From: PS1 clade bacterium
GTDB taxonomy: Bacteria; Pseudomonadota; Alphaproteobacteria; RS24
Length of the DNA stretch: 50,118 nt
Direction: 5' to 3'
Assembly: GCA_016779015.1 (NCBI GenBank)
Contig: JADHOK010000001.1
Location: 1-50,118, forward strand
The position numbers and the translations under genes are program-made. The notes below the pieces were generated by a model, which saw only the letters and a program-made list of their open reading frames with translations, was not told the DNA's origin and searched no databases. Shown here piece after piece: positions 17,601 through 24,304 of this stretch. The number at the start of each line of letters is the position of its first letter. Position 1 is the first letter of the stretch.

Positions 17601-18449
17601 ATGGACACGCTCGAGTTGAAAGAACACGGCATTAAAATCGGCGATGGCGAGAAGCTGGTCGTTATGGCGGGGCTGAATGTGCTGGAGGATGAGGGGCTGG
17701 CGCTGGAAGTTTGCGCCGAGTTAAAGGCCGTCTGCGCGGCGCTCGACCTGCCTTATATTTTCAAAGCCAGTTGGGACAAAGCCAATCGCTCATCCATTGC
17801 CAGCTATCGTGGCCCGGGCTTGGAAGCCGGCCTGCCGATGCTGGCGGCCGTGAAAGCGGCGCATAATGTGCCCGTTGTCACCGACCTGCACGAGGCCGAC
17901 CAGGCCGAGGCGGTGGCCGAGATTGCCGAAGTGGTGCAGTTACCGGCGTTTCTGGTGCGGCAAACCGATTTGGTGGTGGCGACGGCGCAGGCCGTGGCCA
18001 AACGCGGCGGCTGGCTGCATGCCAAAAAAGCGCAATTTCTCGCGCCGTGGGACTGCGCCAATATCATCTCCAAATCGCGCGAGGCCGCGCCCGATGTGCA
18101 AATCATCCTGTGCGATCGCGGAACAAGTTTCGGCTATAACAATCTCGTCGTCGATATGCTGGGCATTCCGGAGATGAAAAAACTCGGTGTGCCGGTGACC
18201 ATGGACGCCACCCATGCGGTGCAACTGCCCGGTGCCGACCCGCGCACCGCAGGCGCTTCAACCGGCGGTCGCCGCGACGGCGTGTCGGTGCTGGCCAAGT
18301 CGGCCATTGCGGCGGGGGCCAATGGCGTTTTCCTCGAGTTTCATCCAAAACCCGACGAAGCATTATGCGATGCGCCGAGCTGCTTGCCATTGTCTGACGC
18401 CAAAGCGCTGCTCAGCACGCTGAAAGACATTCACGCTGTGGTGAGTTAG
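17601..18449 (+). CDS. kdsA: KdsA, 3-deoxy-D-manno-octulosonate 8-phosphate synthase
   Basis: Condenses phosphoenolpyruvate with arabinose 5-phosphate to Kdo-8-phosphate for the LPS inner core. The 282 residues contain FKASWDKANRSSI, YRGPGLEAGL, VVTDLHEADQA, LVRQTDL, DRGTSFGYNNLVVDM and MDATHAVQLPG. Position 26 is asparagine (AGLNVLED), as in E. coli KdsA, where the metal-dependent form has cysteine; this suggests the metal-independent type. The start at 17601 follows AGAGG and leaves 8 bases after pyrG. Confidence 0.96.
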   Translation: MDTLELKEHGIKIGDGEKLVVMAGLNVLEDEGLALEVCAELKAVCAALDLPYIFKASWDKANRSSIASYRGPGLEAGLPMLAAVKAAHNVPVVTDLHEADQAEAVAEIAEVVQLPAFLVRQTDLVVATAQAVAKRGGWLHAKKAQFLAPWDCANIISKSREAAPDVQIILCDRGTSFGYNNLVVDMLGIPEMKKLGVPVTMDATHAVQLPGADPRTAGASTGGRRDGVSVLAKSAIAAGANGVFLEFHPKPDEALCDAPSCLPLSDAKALLSTLKDIHAVVS

Positions 18450-18485
18450 GCTTATAAAGCCCGAAGGGAGCTTATCCCCTCAATT

Positions 18486-18521
18486 AAACGCGCCCGTGAA
18501 TGAGGCGCGGGAGAAGAAGAT
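18486..18521. repeat. 36-bp direct repeat, left copy
   Basis: Begins aaacgcgcccgtgaa and ends gagaagaagat. It matches 19101-19136 at 35 of 36 positions, the only difference being t against a at position 16. It contains a small hairpin (cgcgcc/ggcgcg) and a purine-rich tail that supplies the ribosome site of the toxin gene. The two copies bracket the BrnT/BrnA-type pair exactly. Confidence 0.85.
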
Positions 18522-18823
18522 TGACAAATGTATATACAAACCTTAGCTTTGAGTGGGACTTAGGCAATTGGCCGAAATGCGGCAAGCATGGTTTGTCGAA
18601 AGAGGTCATAGAGTATGCGTTAAATGCGGTGCAGCTGGTTCGCGAGGTGCAGCGTCGCGCCGATAGCGAGCGGCGGTTTCAAGCCGTCTGCCTATCGCCG
18701 GATGGCGCATATGTATTTATTGTGTTTGTTGTTCGTAATCGCCGAATACGGCCAGTAAGCGCCCGCCCCATGCACATGAAAGAGGTTCAAAAATATGAGA
18801 AAGACAGCCAAAGAAAAGGGTAA
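18521..18823 (+). CDS. brnT: BrnT-family toxin (ribonuclease fold)
   Basis: Probable toxin of a type II toxin-antitoxin pair; BrnT proteins are RelE-fold ribonucleases that inhibit translation. The 100 residues carry the family pattern: FEWDLGNW near the start, a KHG stretch (KCGKHGLS), AVCLSPDGAYVFIVFVVR and the RIRPVSAR strand near the end. The family N-terminus and a GGGAG site 7 bases upstream favour the TTG at 18521, although an in-frame ATG exists at 18500 inside the direct repeat. The antitoxin gene overlaps its 3' end by 29 bases. Confidence 0.75.
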   Translation: MTNVYTNLSFEWDLGNWPKCGKHGLSKEVIEYALNAVQLVREVQRRADSERRFQAVCLSPDGAYVFIVFVVRNRRIRPVSARPMHMKEVQKYEKDSQRKG

Positions 18824-19094
18824 GAAATTTCCGGATTTTAAATCCGACAAGGAAGCCGAGCACTTTGTCGATACGGCGGATTTGTCGGAATATGATTTCT
18901 CGGACTTCCGCCCCATGTCGGAAGTGCTGGCTGATGTAGAGCTTGAGCAGAAGGATATGCAGGTCAATATCCGCATGCCGACAACGCTTTACGGCGCATT
19001 GAAGGCAACCGCCAAAACACGCAAAATCCCGTATCAACGTCTGGTTCGCAAACTTTTGGCCGACGGCCTGCAATCTATGGATAGCAAAAAGTAA
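18795..19094 (+). CDS. brnA: BrnA/CopG-type antitoxin
   Basis: Partner antitoxin of the preceding BrnT-like gene. The 99 residues start with a toxin-binding part (PDFKSDKEAEHFVDTADLSEYDF), a pattern known from the CopG-antitoxin family. They end with a ribbon-helix-helix DNA-binding part (MQVNIRMPTTLYGALKATAK, then IPYQRLVRKLLADGL). An AGAGG site lies about 9 bases before its ATG, inside the toxin gene. By analogy it would bind the operon promoter together with the toxin. The second copy of the direct repeat starts 7 bases after its stop. Confidence 0.8.
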   Translation: MRKTAKEKGKKFPDFKSDKEAEHFVDTADLSEYDFSDFRPMSEVLADVELEQKDMQVNIRMPTTLYGALKATAKTRKIPYQRLVRKLLADGLQSMDSKK

Positions 19095-19100
19095 AATCGC

Positions 19101-19136
19101 AAACGCGCCCGTGAAAGAGGCGCGGGAGAAGAAGAT
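19101..19136. repeat. 36-bp direct repeat, right copy
   Basis: Near-identical partner of 18486-18521, placed just behind the antitoxin gene. The homology continues weakly (tgac) beyond both copies. The arrangement fits insertion of the toxin-antitoxin cassette with duplication of its target, or recombination between copies of a small repeat. Confidence 0.85.
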
Positions 19137-19179
19137 GACTTCGATTGTGAGGCGGGTTTGTGGGTAAGCCAAAACCCCT

Positions 19180-19524
19180 TCACCTCATCCCAATCATGAG
19201 CAGTTTGATTGCGTGGCGCTGTTGGGAGTTCAGGCGGCGCAGATATTCGACGATGCGGCGGGTTTGCCAGTCGAGCAGCATCGTGTGGTCGGGTGGGGCG
19301 GTAAGTTCCTCCAACGTCACATTGAGCTTTCGCGCAATAATGTCGAGATGCGGCGGGTGAATGGCCTGGAAGCCATATTCATAGCCGCGAATAAGGCCCG
19401 GTTTTAACGGCCCCTCGGCTAAATCCTTGCGGCTCAACCCCTGATAGGCTCGGAAAATCCAAATATTTTCACGGGCGTTTTCCGCTTTTAGCGGCGATAG
19501 AAACATCGCTTGTTGGTCGGGCAT
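19180..19524 (-). CDS. XRE-like helix-turn-helix protein, function unknown
   Basis: Small putative DNA-binding protein of 114 residues. The central part resembles a Cro/C1-type HTH (about residues 15-65: ENIWIFRAYQGLSRKDLAE, then IRGYEYGFQAIHPPHLDIIARKLNVTLEEL). The C-terminal part, RRIVEYLRRLNSQQRHAIKLL, is helical and could dimerise. An AAGAGG site precedes the ATG at 19524. An exceptional perfect hairpin lies directly upstream in its leader. It converges on the BrnTA pair and lies in the accessory patch between kdsA and queF. No partner gene was recognised. Confidence 0.6.
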   Translation of the reverse strand: MPDQQAMFLSPLKAENARENIWIFRAYQGLSRKDLAEGPLKPGLIRGYEYGFQAIHPPHLDIIARKLNVTLEELTAPPDHTMLLDWQTRRIVEYLRRLNSQQRHAIKLLMIGMR

Positions 19525-19536
19525 TGTCGGCCTCTT

Positions 19537-19589
19537 CTTGCTGCGCTTGCTCACCGACACTCGGTTGCCCGAGTGTCGGGGGCAGCAAG
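19537..19589. promoter_or_regulatory. long perfect inverted repeat in the leader of the HTH gene
   Basis: The inner stem ccgacactcgg (19554-19564) and ccgagtgtcgg (19569-19579) is perfect over 11 bp with a 4-base loop. The outer arms cttgctgc (19537-19544) and gcagcaag (19582-19589) pair over 8 bp. It lies 13 bases before the HTH gene start, so it may be its operator or an mRNA control structure. Confidence 0.6.
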
Positions 19590-19799
19590 ACCGCACAAAG
19601 AACGGCGTGGTGTATTCGGCAAAGCCTTATTCCACCACCACCCCGACCCGAAGGCGAGGTGAACATTGTTCCGCAATCCCATTAAAAAAAGCTTGGCCGT
19701 GAGACTAAGCCACATACGCAAAAAAAATTGCGGCTTTGTGCGAAGCTTGCTGGCTCCCGTGGGCCGTTCACTGACCCACGCGCAAAGCGTAGCAGAAAA
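19590..19799. other. gene-free stretch with hairpins
   Basis: No credible reading frame was seen. It contains an A-tract hairpin (aagcc ... ggctt around 19713-19736 with gcaa/ttgc inside) and a second hairpin, cgtggg/cccacg, near 19758-19781. A small RNA is possible, but no known family was recognised. Confidence 0.3.
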
Positions 19800-19820
19800 T
19801 TAGCGCCCCCGATAGGGCGG
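19800..19820 (-). repeat. third, short copy of the queF 3' end
   Basis: Read on the minus strand this encodes PPYRGR followed by a stop, the last six residues of QueF. It lies 1 base beyond the stop of the HigA-type gene. It shares 14 consecutive bases with the copy at 20488-20559 and differs from the functional queF end at 3 of 21 bases. Confidence 0.6.
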
Positions 19821-19821
19821 C

Positions 19822-20139
19822 TTATCGGGTGGCGATTTTTGCGATGCTCAGTCGGTAGCCGAAACTGTTCAGCACTTTGTTGAAGGTGGCGATGGTCGGG
19901 TTGCCATTCGGCGAGAGGGCTTTTTGTAAACCCTGCCGTGTCATGCCGATTTGCTTGGCCGTCTCGCCCATGCCTTTCACCTTTGCGATATTGCGCAAGC
20001 TGGCGAGCGTGGCTTTTACATCGCCATTGGCGGCCAGCTCCTCGAAAATGTGTTCGAGATAGACATCGATTTGGTTCGGATTGCTGAGTAAGTAGCGTTC
20101 TTCGACTTCATCAAGTGTCGCGAAATTTTTATACTTCAT
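19822..20139 (-). CDS. HigA-type addiction module antitoxin (COG3636-like)
   Basis: Probable antitoxin of 105 residues. The C-terminal half is an HTH: LRNIAKVKGMGETAKQIG, MTRQGLQKALSP and NPTIATFNKVLNSFGYRL, a pattern known from this antitoxin family. The gene overlaps the end of the toxin gene by 11 bases (toxin first), as is usual for this family. An 8-bp perfect inverted repeat upstream of the toxin is the likely operator. With the toxin frameshifted, the antitoxin may persist alone. Confidence 0.85.
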   Translation of the reverse strand: MKYKNFATLDEVEERYLLSNPNQIDVYLEHIFEELAANGDVKATLASLRNIAKVKGMGETAKQIGMTRQGLQKALSPNGNPTIATFNKVLNSFGYRLSIAKIATR

Positions 20140-20442
20140 CTTGCATCTCCAGCCAGATCAGTTTGGCTTTCATTATGTCGGCGCGTTGTCGCCGTTTGGT
20201 GCCGCTGTGCAAAATAACAATAATCACATCATCAACATTGGCGTAGTACAGGCGATAGCCTGGCCCGATATTTAGCTTCAGTTCAAAAACGCCGTCTCCG
20301 ACAAACTCGCTATTGCCCACATTGCCTTGCCGTAAACGTTGCAGTCTGGCGTTTATTGCCGCACATCCAGCTTTGACAGCCAATCACCAAAGGCCTTGGC
20401 GTCATAAAAAGTGACCGTTTTTTCTTGCGTGGTTTTTACCAT
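20129..20442 (-). pseudogene. frameshifted HigB/RelE-type (Gp49-like) toxin
   Basis: The C-terminal part is clear (INARLQRLRQGNVG, FELKLNIGPGYRLYYA, VIIVILHSGTKRRQRADI) and fits the small RelE-like 'killer' toxins. The expected N-terminus, with TVTFYDAKAFGDWLSKLDVR, is encoded in a different frame from the ATG at 20442 and ends at a stop at 20353-20355. A single-base frameshift near 20355-20365 joins the two parts. The downstream frame has only an internal TTG start, which would remove the first strand. Either the toxin is dead, or the sequence carries an error, or an unusual frameshift restores it. Confidence 0.75.
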
Positions 20443-20462
20443 CTTATCATTCTTTTTTTATA

Positions 20463-20482
20463 GTGCAAACCATAGTTTGCAC
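20463..20482. promoter_or_regulatory. operator-like inverted repeat of the HigBA-type pair
   Basis: The perfect palindrome gtgcaaac-cata-gtttgcac lies 20 bases before the toxin start. It overlaps a TATAAA-like element on the minus strand. Antitoxins of this type normally repress their own promoter through such a site. Confidence 0.6.
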
Positions 20483-20487
20483 CCGAT

Positions 20488-20559
20488 TTACCTGCCCCGA
20501 TAGGGCGGAACACCTTGGTCGGGGATAAACAATCCAGAGGGTGGTTCGCTCGTCTGCCA
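20488..20559 (-). pseudogene. extra copy of the queF 3' end (23 codons and stop)
   Basis: On the minus strand this encodes the same last 23 residues as QueF (from WQTSEPP to PPYRGR) with one change, Lys to Ser. At DNA level it differs by ten synonymous codon changes and a different stop, apart from a central 28-base identical block. No homology extends upstream of the tryptophan codon. The pattern points to a tail from a different queF allele, not a recent duplication. Confidence 0.75.
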
Positions 20560-20592
20560 CGCTATAAGGGCTTGCTGAGCGAAGCGAAGTTT

Positions 20593-20619
20593 AGCCCGCC
20601 TTGCGCAGGCTTTCGGGCT
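20593..20619 (-). terminator. hairpin at the end of queF
   Basis: agcccg (20593-20598) pairs with cgggct (20614-20619), which overlaps the queF stop. Internal gcct/aggc pairing may extend the stem. No clear T-run follows on the minus strand, so termination is uncertain. Confidence 0.35.
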
Positions 20620-21085
20620 AACGCCCCCGATACGGCGGAACACCTTGGTCGGGGATAAACAGGCCCTTCGGCGGTTCTGAGGTTTGCCAAAAAACATCAA
20701 TCGGAATACCGCCGCGCGGATACCAATAGCCGCCAATGCGCAGCCATTTCGGTTTCATGCAGTCGATCAGCCGCTTGGCGACCAGTATGGTGCAATCCTC
20801 GTGAAACGCGCCGTGATTGCGAAAACTACCCATAAAGAGTTTGAAGCTTTTGCTCTCAACCAGATGTTGGTTGGGCACATAATCGATAATCAGATGCGCG
20901 AAATCCGGCTGGCCGGTGACCGGACAAATCGAGGTGAACTCCGGCACCGCGAAGCGCGCGACATAATCAGTGTCGGGATGCGGGTTCGGCACCGCCTCCA
21001 ACACCGCCTCGTCGGGGCTGGCGGGCAGGTCTGTCTGCACACCCAGCATGGTCGCGCCGGTTGCGTCGCTTCCTTTAGTGGACAT
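20618..21085 (-). CDS. queF: QueF, NADPH-dependent 7-cyano-7-deazaguanine reductase
   Basis: Reduces preQ0 to preQ1 in queuosine synthesis. The 155 residues match the short single-domain QueF type. Visible are the nucleophile C54 in TSICPVTGQPDF with D61, the NADPH-site motif ESKSFKLF (77-84) and H95-E96 in HGAFHED. The start at 21085 overlaps the end of queD by 11 bases. It closes queC-queE-queD-queF. Two extra copies of its 3' end lie downstream, so this end appears to be a recombination target. Confidence 0.96.
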   Translation of the reverse strand: MSTKGSDATGATMLGVQTDLPASPDEAVLEAVPNPHPDTDYVARFAVPEFTSICPVTGQPDFAHLIIDYVPNQHLVESKSFKLFMGSFRNHGAFHEDCTILVAKRLIDCMKPKWLRIGGYWYPRGGIPIDVFWQTSEPPKGLFIPDQGVPPYRGR

Positions 21086-21443
21086 GCTGGCTCCCTTGAT
21101 AAAGGCATGATTGGCCAAGACTGTCGCGGAACACTTCAACGGCGCTGATTTGCGGCAGCGCGTTTTGCAGATTTTCCCAGATGAACAGACACAGGTTTTC
21201 CAGCGTCGGCTGCTCCAGACCTTCAATCTCATTGAGCATTTGGTGGTCGAGCCGCCCTTGCATCTCGGTGAGCAGCCGCCCCATTTCCTCAAGGTCAACG
21301 ATTTGGCCATTGCTGTCGGGCTGGCCTTCCACCGTAACGCGGGCGCGGAAGCTGTGCCCATGCACGCGCGTATTGGCGTGGCCTGCGGGGTAATGGCCGA
21401 GGCTGTGAGCGGCATCAAAGCTGAATTCACGCGACAATTTCAT
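21075..21443 (-). CDS. queD: QueD-like 6-carboxytetrahydropterin synthase, catalytic Cys absent
   Basis: COG0720 (PTPS/QueD) protein of 122 residues, expected to turn dihydroneopterin triphosphate into 6-carboxytetrahydropterin. Zinc ligands are visible (FDAAHSL and HGHSF), as are the DLEEMGRLL and LDHQMLN segments. The cysteine of the CxxxHGH motif (Cys27 in E. coli QueD) is replaced by asparagine (GHANTRVHGH), and the KET substrate-binding segment near the end reads FRD. It lies in an intact que operon, so an active divergent subfamily is likely. The start at 21443 matches the family length; a TTG at 21509 is possible. Confidence 0.85.
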   Translation of the reverse strand: MKLSREFSFDAAHSLGHYPAGHANTRVHGHSFRARVTVEGQPDSNGQIVDLEEMGRLLTEMQGRLDHQMLNEIEGLEQPTLENLCLFIWENLQNALPQISAVEVFRDSLGQSCLYQGSQHVH

Positions 21444-21492
21444 GCCAAGCTTATGGCGCAAAAGCGGAATCGGGTCAATTCTACTTAAGCCC

Positions 21493-22152
21493 TTAATCCA
21501 AACCGACAATCTTGTGGCTTTGCAAACTCAGCCGCCATTGCGGATTTTGCAGGCAATAGGCGATGGCCGCTTGCACATTGTGCCAGCTGGTCTCGGCCTC
21601 GCCGGTATCCATCGGTTGCAGATAAAAATGCTCGAAATCGAGGTCGGCAAATTGGTCGGGCGAAAGCGCCTCTTGCGGATAAACGAATTTCAATTCATGG
21701 CCGCCCGTCTGCTTGAGCGTCGATTGCGGCTTGGGCGAGACGCAAATCCAGTCCAGCCCCTCCGGCACGTCAATCGTGCCATTGGTCTCGACGGCGCATT
21801 CAAAATTGCGCGCATGCAGCGCCTCCAGCACGGCGCTGTCGAGTTGCAGACACGGCTCACCACCGGTGAACACGACGTAAGCATCCGGGCCAATCGGCGT
21901 TTCCGGCCAATAACCTGCAATGGCCTCGGCCAGTGCCTCGGCGCTGTCAAACTTGCCGCCATTTTGGCCATCAGTGCCGACAAAATCGGTATCGCAAAAA
22001 CTGCATTGCGCGGTGGCGCGGTCTTCCTCGCGGCCCGACCATAAATTGCAGCCGGCGAACCGGCAAAACACTGCCGGACGTCCGGCTTGTGCGCCTTCGC
22101 CCTGTAGGGTGAAAAACATTTCTTTGACGCTATAGGTCACAGCGCTCTCCAT
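21493..22152 (-). CDS. queE: QueE, 7-carboxy-7-deazaguanine synthase
   Basis: Radical SAM enzyme that contracts the ring of carboxytetrahydropterin to 7-carboxy-7-deazaguanine. The 219 residues begin YSVKEMFFTLQGEGAQAG, followed by a cluster motif with a long first spacing: GCNLW, then CSFCDTDFVG (Cys-x14-Cys-x2-Cys). This is the type seen in many proteobacteria. FTGGEPCLQLD and the VETNGT segment follow. The ATG at 22152 overlaps queC by 16 bases; a GTG at 22140 is the alternative. It acts between QueD and QueC. Confidence 0.95.
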   Translation of the reverse strand: MESAVTYSVKEMFFTLQGEGAQAGRPAVFCRFAGCNLWSGREEDRATAQCSFCDTDFVGTDGQNGGKFDSAEALAEAIAGYWPETPIGPDAYVVFTGGEPCLQLDSAVLEALHARNFECAVETNGTIDVPEGLDWICVSPKPQSTLKQTGGHELKFVYPQEALSPDQFADLDFEHFYLQPMDTGEAETSWHNVQAAIAYCLQNPQWRLSLQSHKIVGLD

Positions 22153-22847
22153 TTTTCATATCCGGCGGCGCGTAAATCGCAGGCCGGGCAATCGCCGCAG
22201 CCATAGCCCCAAGCATGGCGCGTGGCGCGGTCGCCGCGATAGCATGTATGGCTAAGCTCCAGCGTAATGTCCACCAACGCATCGCCGCCCAAACTTTGCG
22301 CCAGCGCCCAAGTGTCGGCTTTGTCGATATGCATGAGCGGCGTGTCGATGGTTACGGCGCTCTCCATACCTTTTTGAAGGGCGCTTTCGAGCGCGTCCAG
22401 CGTGTCGCGGCGGCAATCGGGATAGCCGGAATAATCGGTCTCGCACATGCCCCCGACCAATACATGCAGGCCGCGCCGATAAGCCAGCGCCGCCCCATAG
22501 GTGAGGAATAAAAGATTGCGCCCGGGCACAAAAGTTGAGGGCAGATTATTGTCCAGCATGCGAATTTCGTTGCCATTTGCGTCAGGCCCAATCAGCGCGG
22601 TGCCGCCAATCTCGCTCAAAGCGGGCAGCGATAGCGTATGGTCGTCACCCAGCTTGGCGTCCCAATCTTTCAGCCTGCGCATCGCATCGCGCAACGCGGC
22701 GCGGCACTCAAGCTCGACTTTATGCGTCTGCCCATAGTCAAAACCCAGCGTTTCAACATAGGCGAATTTATCCAGCGCATAGGCCAGGCAAGCGGTCGAA
22801 TCCTGTCCGCCGGAAAACAACACAAGGGCTTTACTGTCTGCACTCAT
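22137..22847 (-). CDS. queC: QueC, 7-cyano-7-deazaguanine synthase
   Basis: ATP-dependent enzyme that forms preQ0 from 7-carboxy-7-deazaguanine and ammonia. The 236 residues contain the PP-loop LFSGGQDSTACLA, FDYGQTHKVEL, FVPGRN and a C-terminal zinc site of four cysteines (CYRG, then CGDCPAC). I use the ATG at 22847, preceded by AAAGAAAG; an in-frame ATG at 22901 would add 18 residues without family support. It is the first gene of the que operon and is divergent from eno. Confidence 0.96.
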   Translation of the reverse strand: MSADSKALVLFSGGQDSTACLAYALDKFAYVETLGFDYGQTHKVELECRAALRDAMRRLKDWDAKLGDDHTLSLPALSEIGGTALIGPDANGNEIRMLDNNLPSTFVPGRNLLFLTYGAALAYRRGLHVLVGGMCETDYSGYPDCRRDTLDALESALQKGMESAVTIDTPLMHIDKADTWALAQSLGGDALVDITLELSHTCYRGDRATRHAWGYGCGDCPACDLRAAGYEKWRAL

Positions 22848-22939
22848 GCTTTCTTTTAGACCAATTTGCACGGGGTTGGGAATTGGGATAAGAAAAGCCA
22901 TAAGTGACAGATAGTTGAAGCCAAATAGCGAGACGCAAA

Positions 22940-24214
22940 ATGACTGCCATTCTTGACATTATCGGACGTGAAATCCTCGACAGCCGCGGCAATCCGACGG
23001 TGGAGGTTGATGTGCTGCTGGAAGACGGCAGTTTCGGCCGTGCCGCTGTGCCTTCGGGGGCTTCGACCGGCCAATATGAGGCGGTGGAACTGCGCGATGG
23101 CGACAAGAAACGCTATCTCGGCAAAGGTGTGCAAAAAGCCGTTAATGCGGTGAATGGCGAAATTTTCGCGGCTTTGTGCGGCATGGACGCGACCGAGCAA
23201 TTGCATCTCGACCGCATCATGCGTGAGCTTGACGGCACCGACAATAAAGCGCGCCTTGGTGCCAATGCCATTCTCGGTGTTTCCATGGCGGTGGCGAAAG
23301 CCGCGGCCGACGCGCAAGACACACCGCTTTGGCGCTATATTGGCGGGGCCAATGCCAAGACGCTGCCGGTGCCGATGATGAATATCGTCAATGGTGGCGC
23401 GCATGCCGACAACCCCATCGACGTGCAGGAATTCATGATTATGCCGGTCGCCGCCGAAAACATTAAAGAGGCGGTGCGTATGGGCGCGGAGGTCTTCCAC
23501 ACGCTGAAAGGGCTGTTGAACGCTGACGGGCTGGCCACCGGTGTCGGTGATGAGGGCGGCTTTGCGCCCAATCTCGCCTCCACCGATGATGCGCTGGGCT
23601 ATGTTATGAAAGCGATTGAAAAAGCCGGTTACAAGCCCGGCGATGATATCCATTTGGCGCTCGACGCGGCGGCCACTGAGTTTTACGAAAAGGGCGTTTA
23701 CAATCTGGCGGGCGAGGGCAAGAAGCTCGACGCCGGTGAGATGGCAAGCTATTGGGCCGACCTGTGCGGCCGCTTCCCCATCATCTCGATTGAAGACGGC
23801 ATGGATGAAAACGATTGGGATGGCTGGAAAGCCTTAACCGACGCGATTGGCGACAAAGTGCAACTGGTCGGCGATGACTTGTTCGTCACCAATCCGACGC
23901 GGCTCGCTGACGGTATTGAAAAAGGCGTGGCCAATTCAATCCTCGTCAAAGTCAATCAAATCGGCACGCTGAGCGAGACCATGCAGGCCGTCGAAATGGC
24001 GCATAAGGCGCGCTATACCGCCGTCATGTCGCACCGCTCCGGCGAGACCGAGGACGCCACCATTGCCGATCTGGCGGTGGCGCTGAATGTCGGGCAGATT
24101 AAAACCGGTTCGCTGGCGCGCTCCGACCGTTTGGCGAAATACAACCAGCTTATTCGCATCGAAGAAGCGCTCGGTGATAATGCGGTTTATCCGGGCAAGG
24201 CTATTTTGAAATAG
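22940..24214 (+). CDS. eno: enolase
   Basis: Interconverts 2-phosphoglycerate and phosphoenolpyruvate in glycolysis. The 424 residues match the family length and show GREILDSRGNPTVEVDV, the magnesium and substrate segments (SIEDGMDENDW, LVGDDLFVTN), LVKVNQIGTLSE and the SHRSGETEDATIADLAV signature. A bidirectional terminator follows, shared with the convergent TonB receptor gene. In many alphaproteobacteria eno follows kdsA closely; here 4.5 kb of accessory and que genes separate them. Confidence 0.98.
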   Translation: MTAILDIIGREILDSRGNPTVEVDVLLEDGSFGRAAVPSGASTGQYEAVELRDGDKKRYLGKGVQKAVNAVNGEIFAALCGMDATEQLHLDRIMRELDGTDNKARLGANAILGVSMAVAKAAADAQDTPLWRYIGGANAKTLPVPMMNIVNGGAHADNPIDVQEFMIMPVAAENIKEAVRMGAEVFHTLKGLLNADGLATGVGDEGGFAPNLASTDDALGYVMKAIEKAGYKPGDDIHLALDAAATEFYEKGVYNLAGEGKKLDAGEMASYWADLCGRFPIISIEDGMDENDWDGWKALTDAIGDKVQLVGDDLFVTNPTRLADGIEKGVANSILVKVNQIGTLSETMQAVEMAHKARYTAVMSHRSGETEDATIADLAVALNVGQIKTGSLARSDRLAKYNQLIRIEEALGDNAVYPGKAILK

Positions 24215-24255
24215 GCAGTTGCGCGCGGCGCGCGTAACCATCAAACGCAATTGAA

Positions 24256-24283
24256 AAAGGCACCATTGTGAGATGGTGCCTTT
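24256..24283. terminator. bidirectional intrinsic terminator
   Basis: aaaggcaccat (24256-24266) and atggtgccttt (24273-24283) form a perfect 11-bp stem with a 6-base loop. An A-tract precedes it and a T-rich stretch follows. It serves eno from the left and the TonB receptor gene from the right. Confidence 0.85.
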
Positions 24284-24304
24284 AACTTTTCTGGATGCTT
24301 CAGA

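Noticed and set aside
20129..20383. Reading frame starting at TTG 20383 taken as an intact 84-residue toxin
   Set aside because: It lacks the conserved N-terminal strand and helix, which are present in another frame just upstream, so a frameshift is the better explanation.
21086..21430. N-terminal extension of queF by 115 residues
   Set aside because: It lies in a shifted frame over queD and its residues are arginine/serine-rich noise; QueF family length fits the start at 21085.
22848..22939. preQ1 riboswitch before the que operon
   Set aside because: The short leader lacks a recognisable aptamer pattern.
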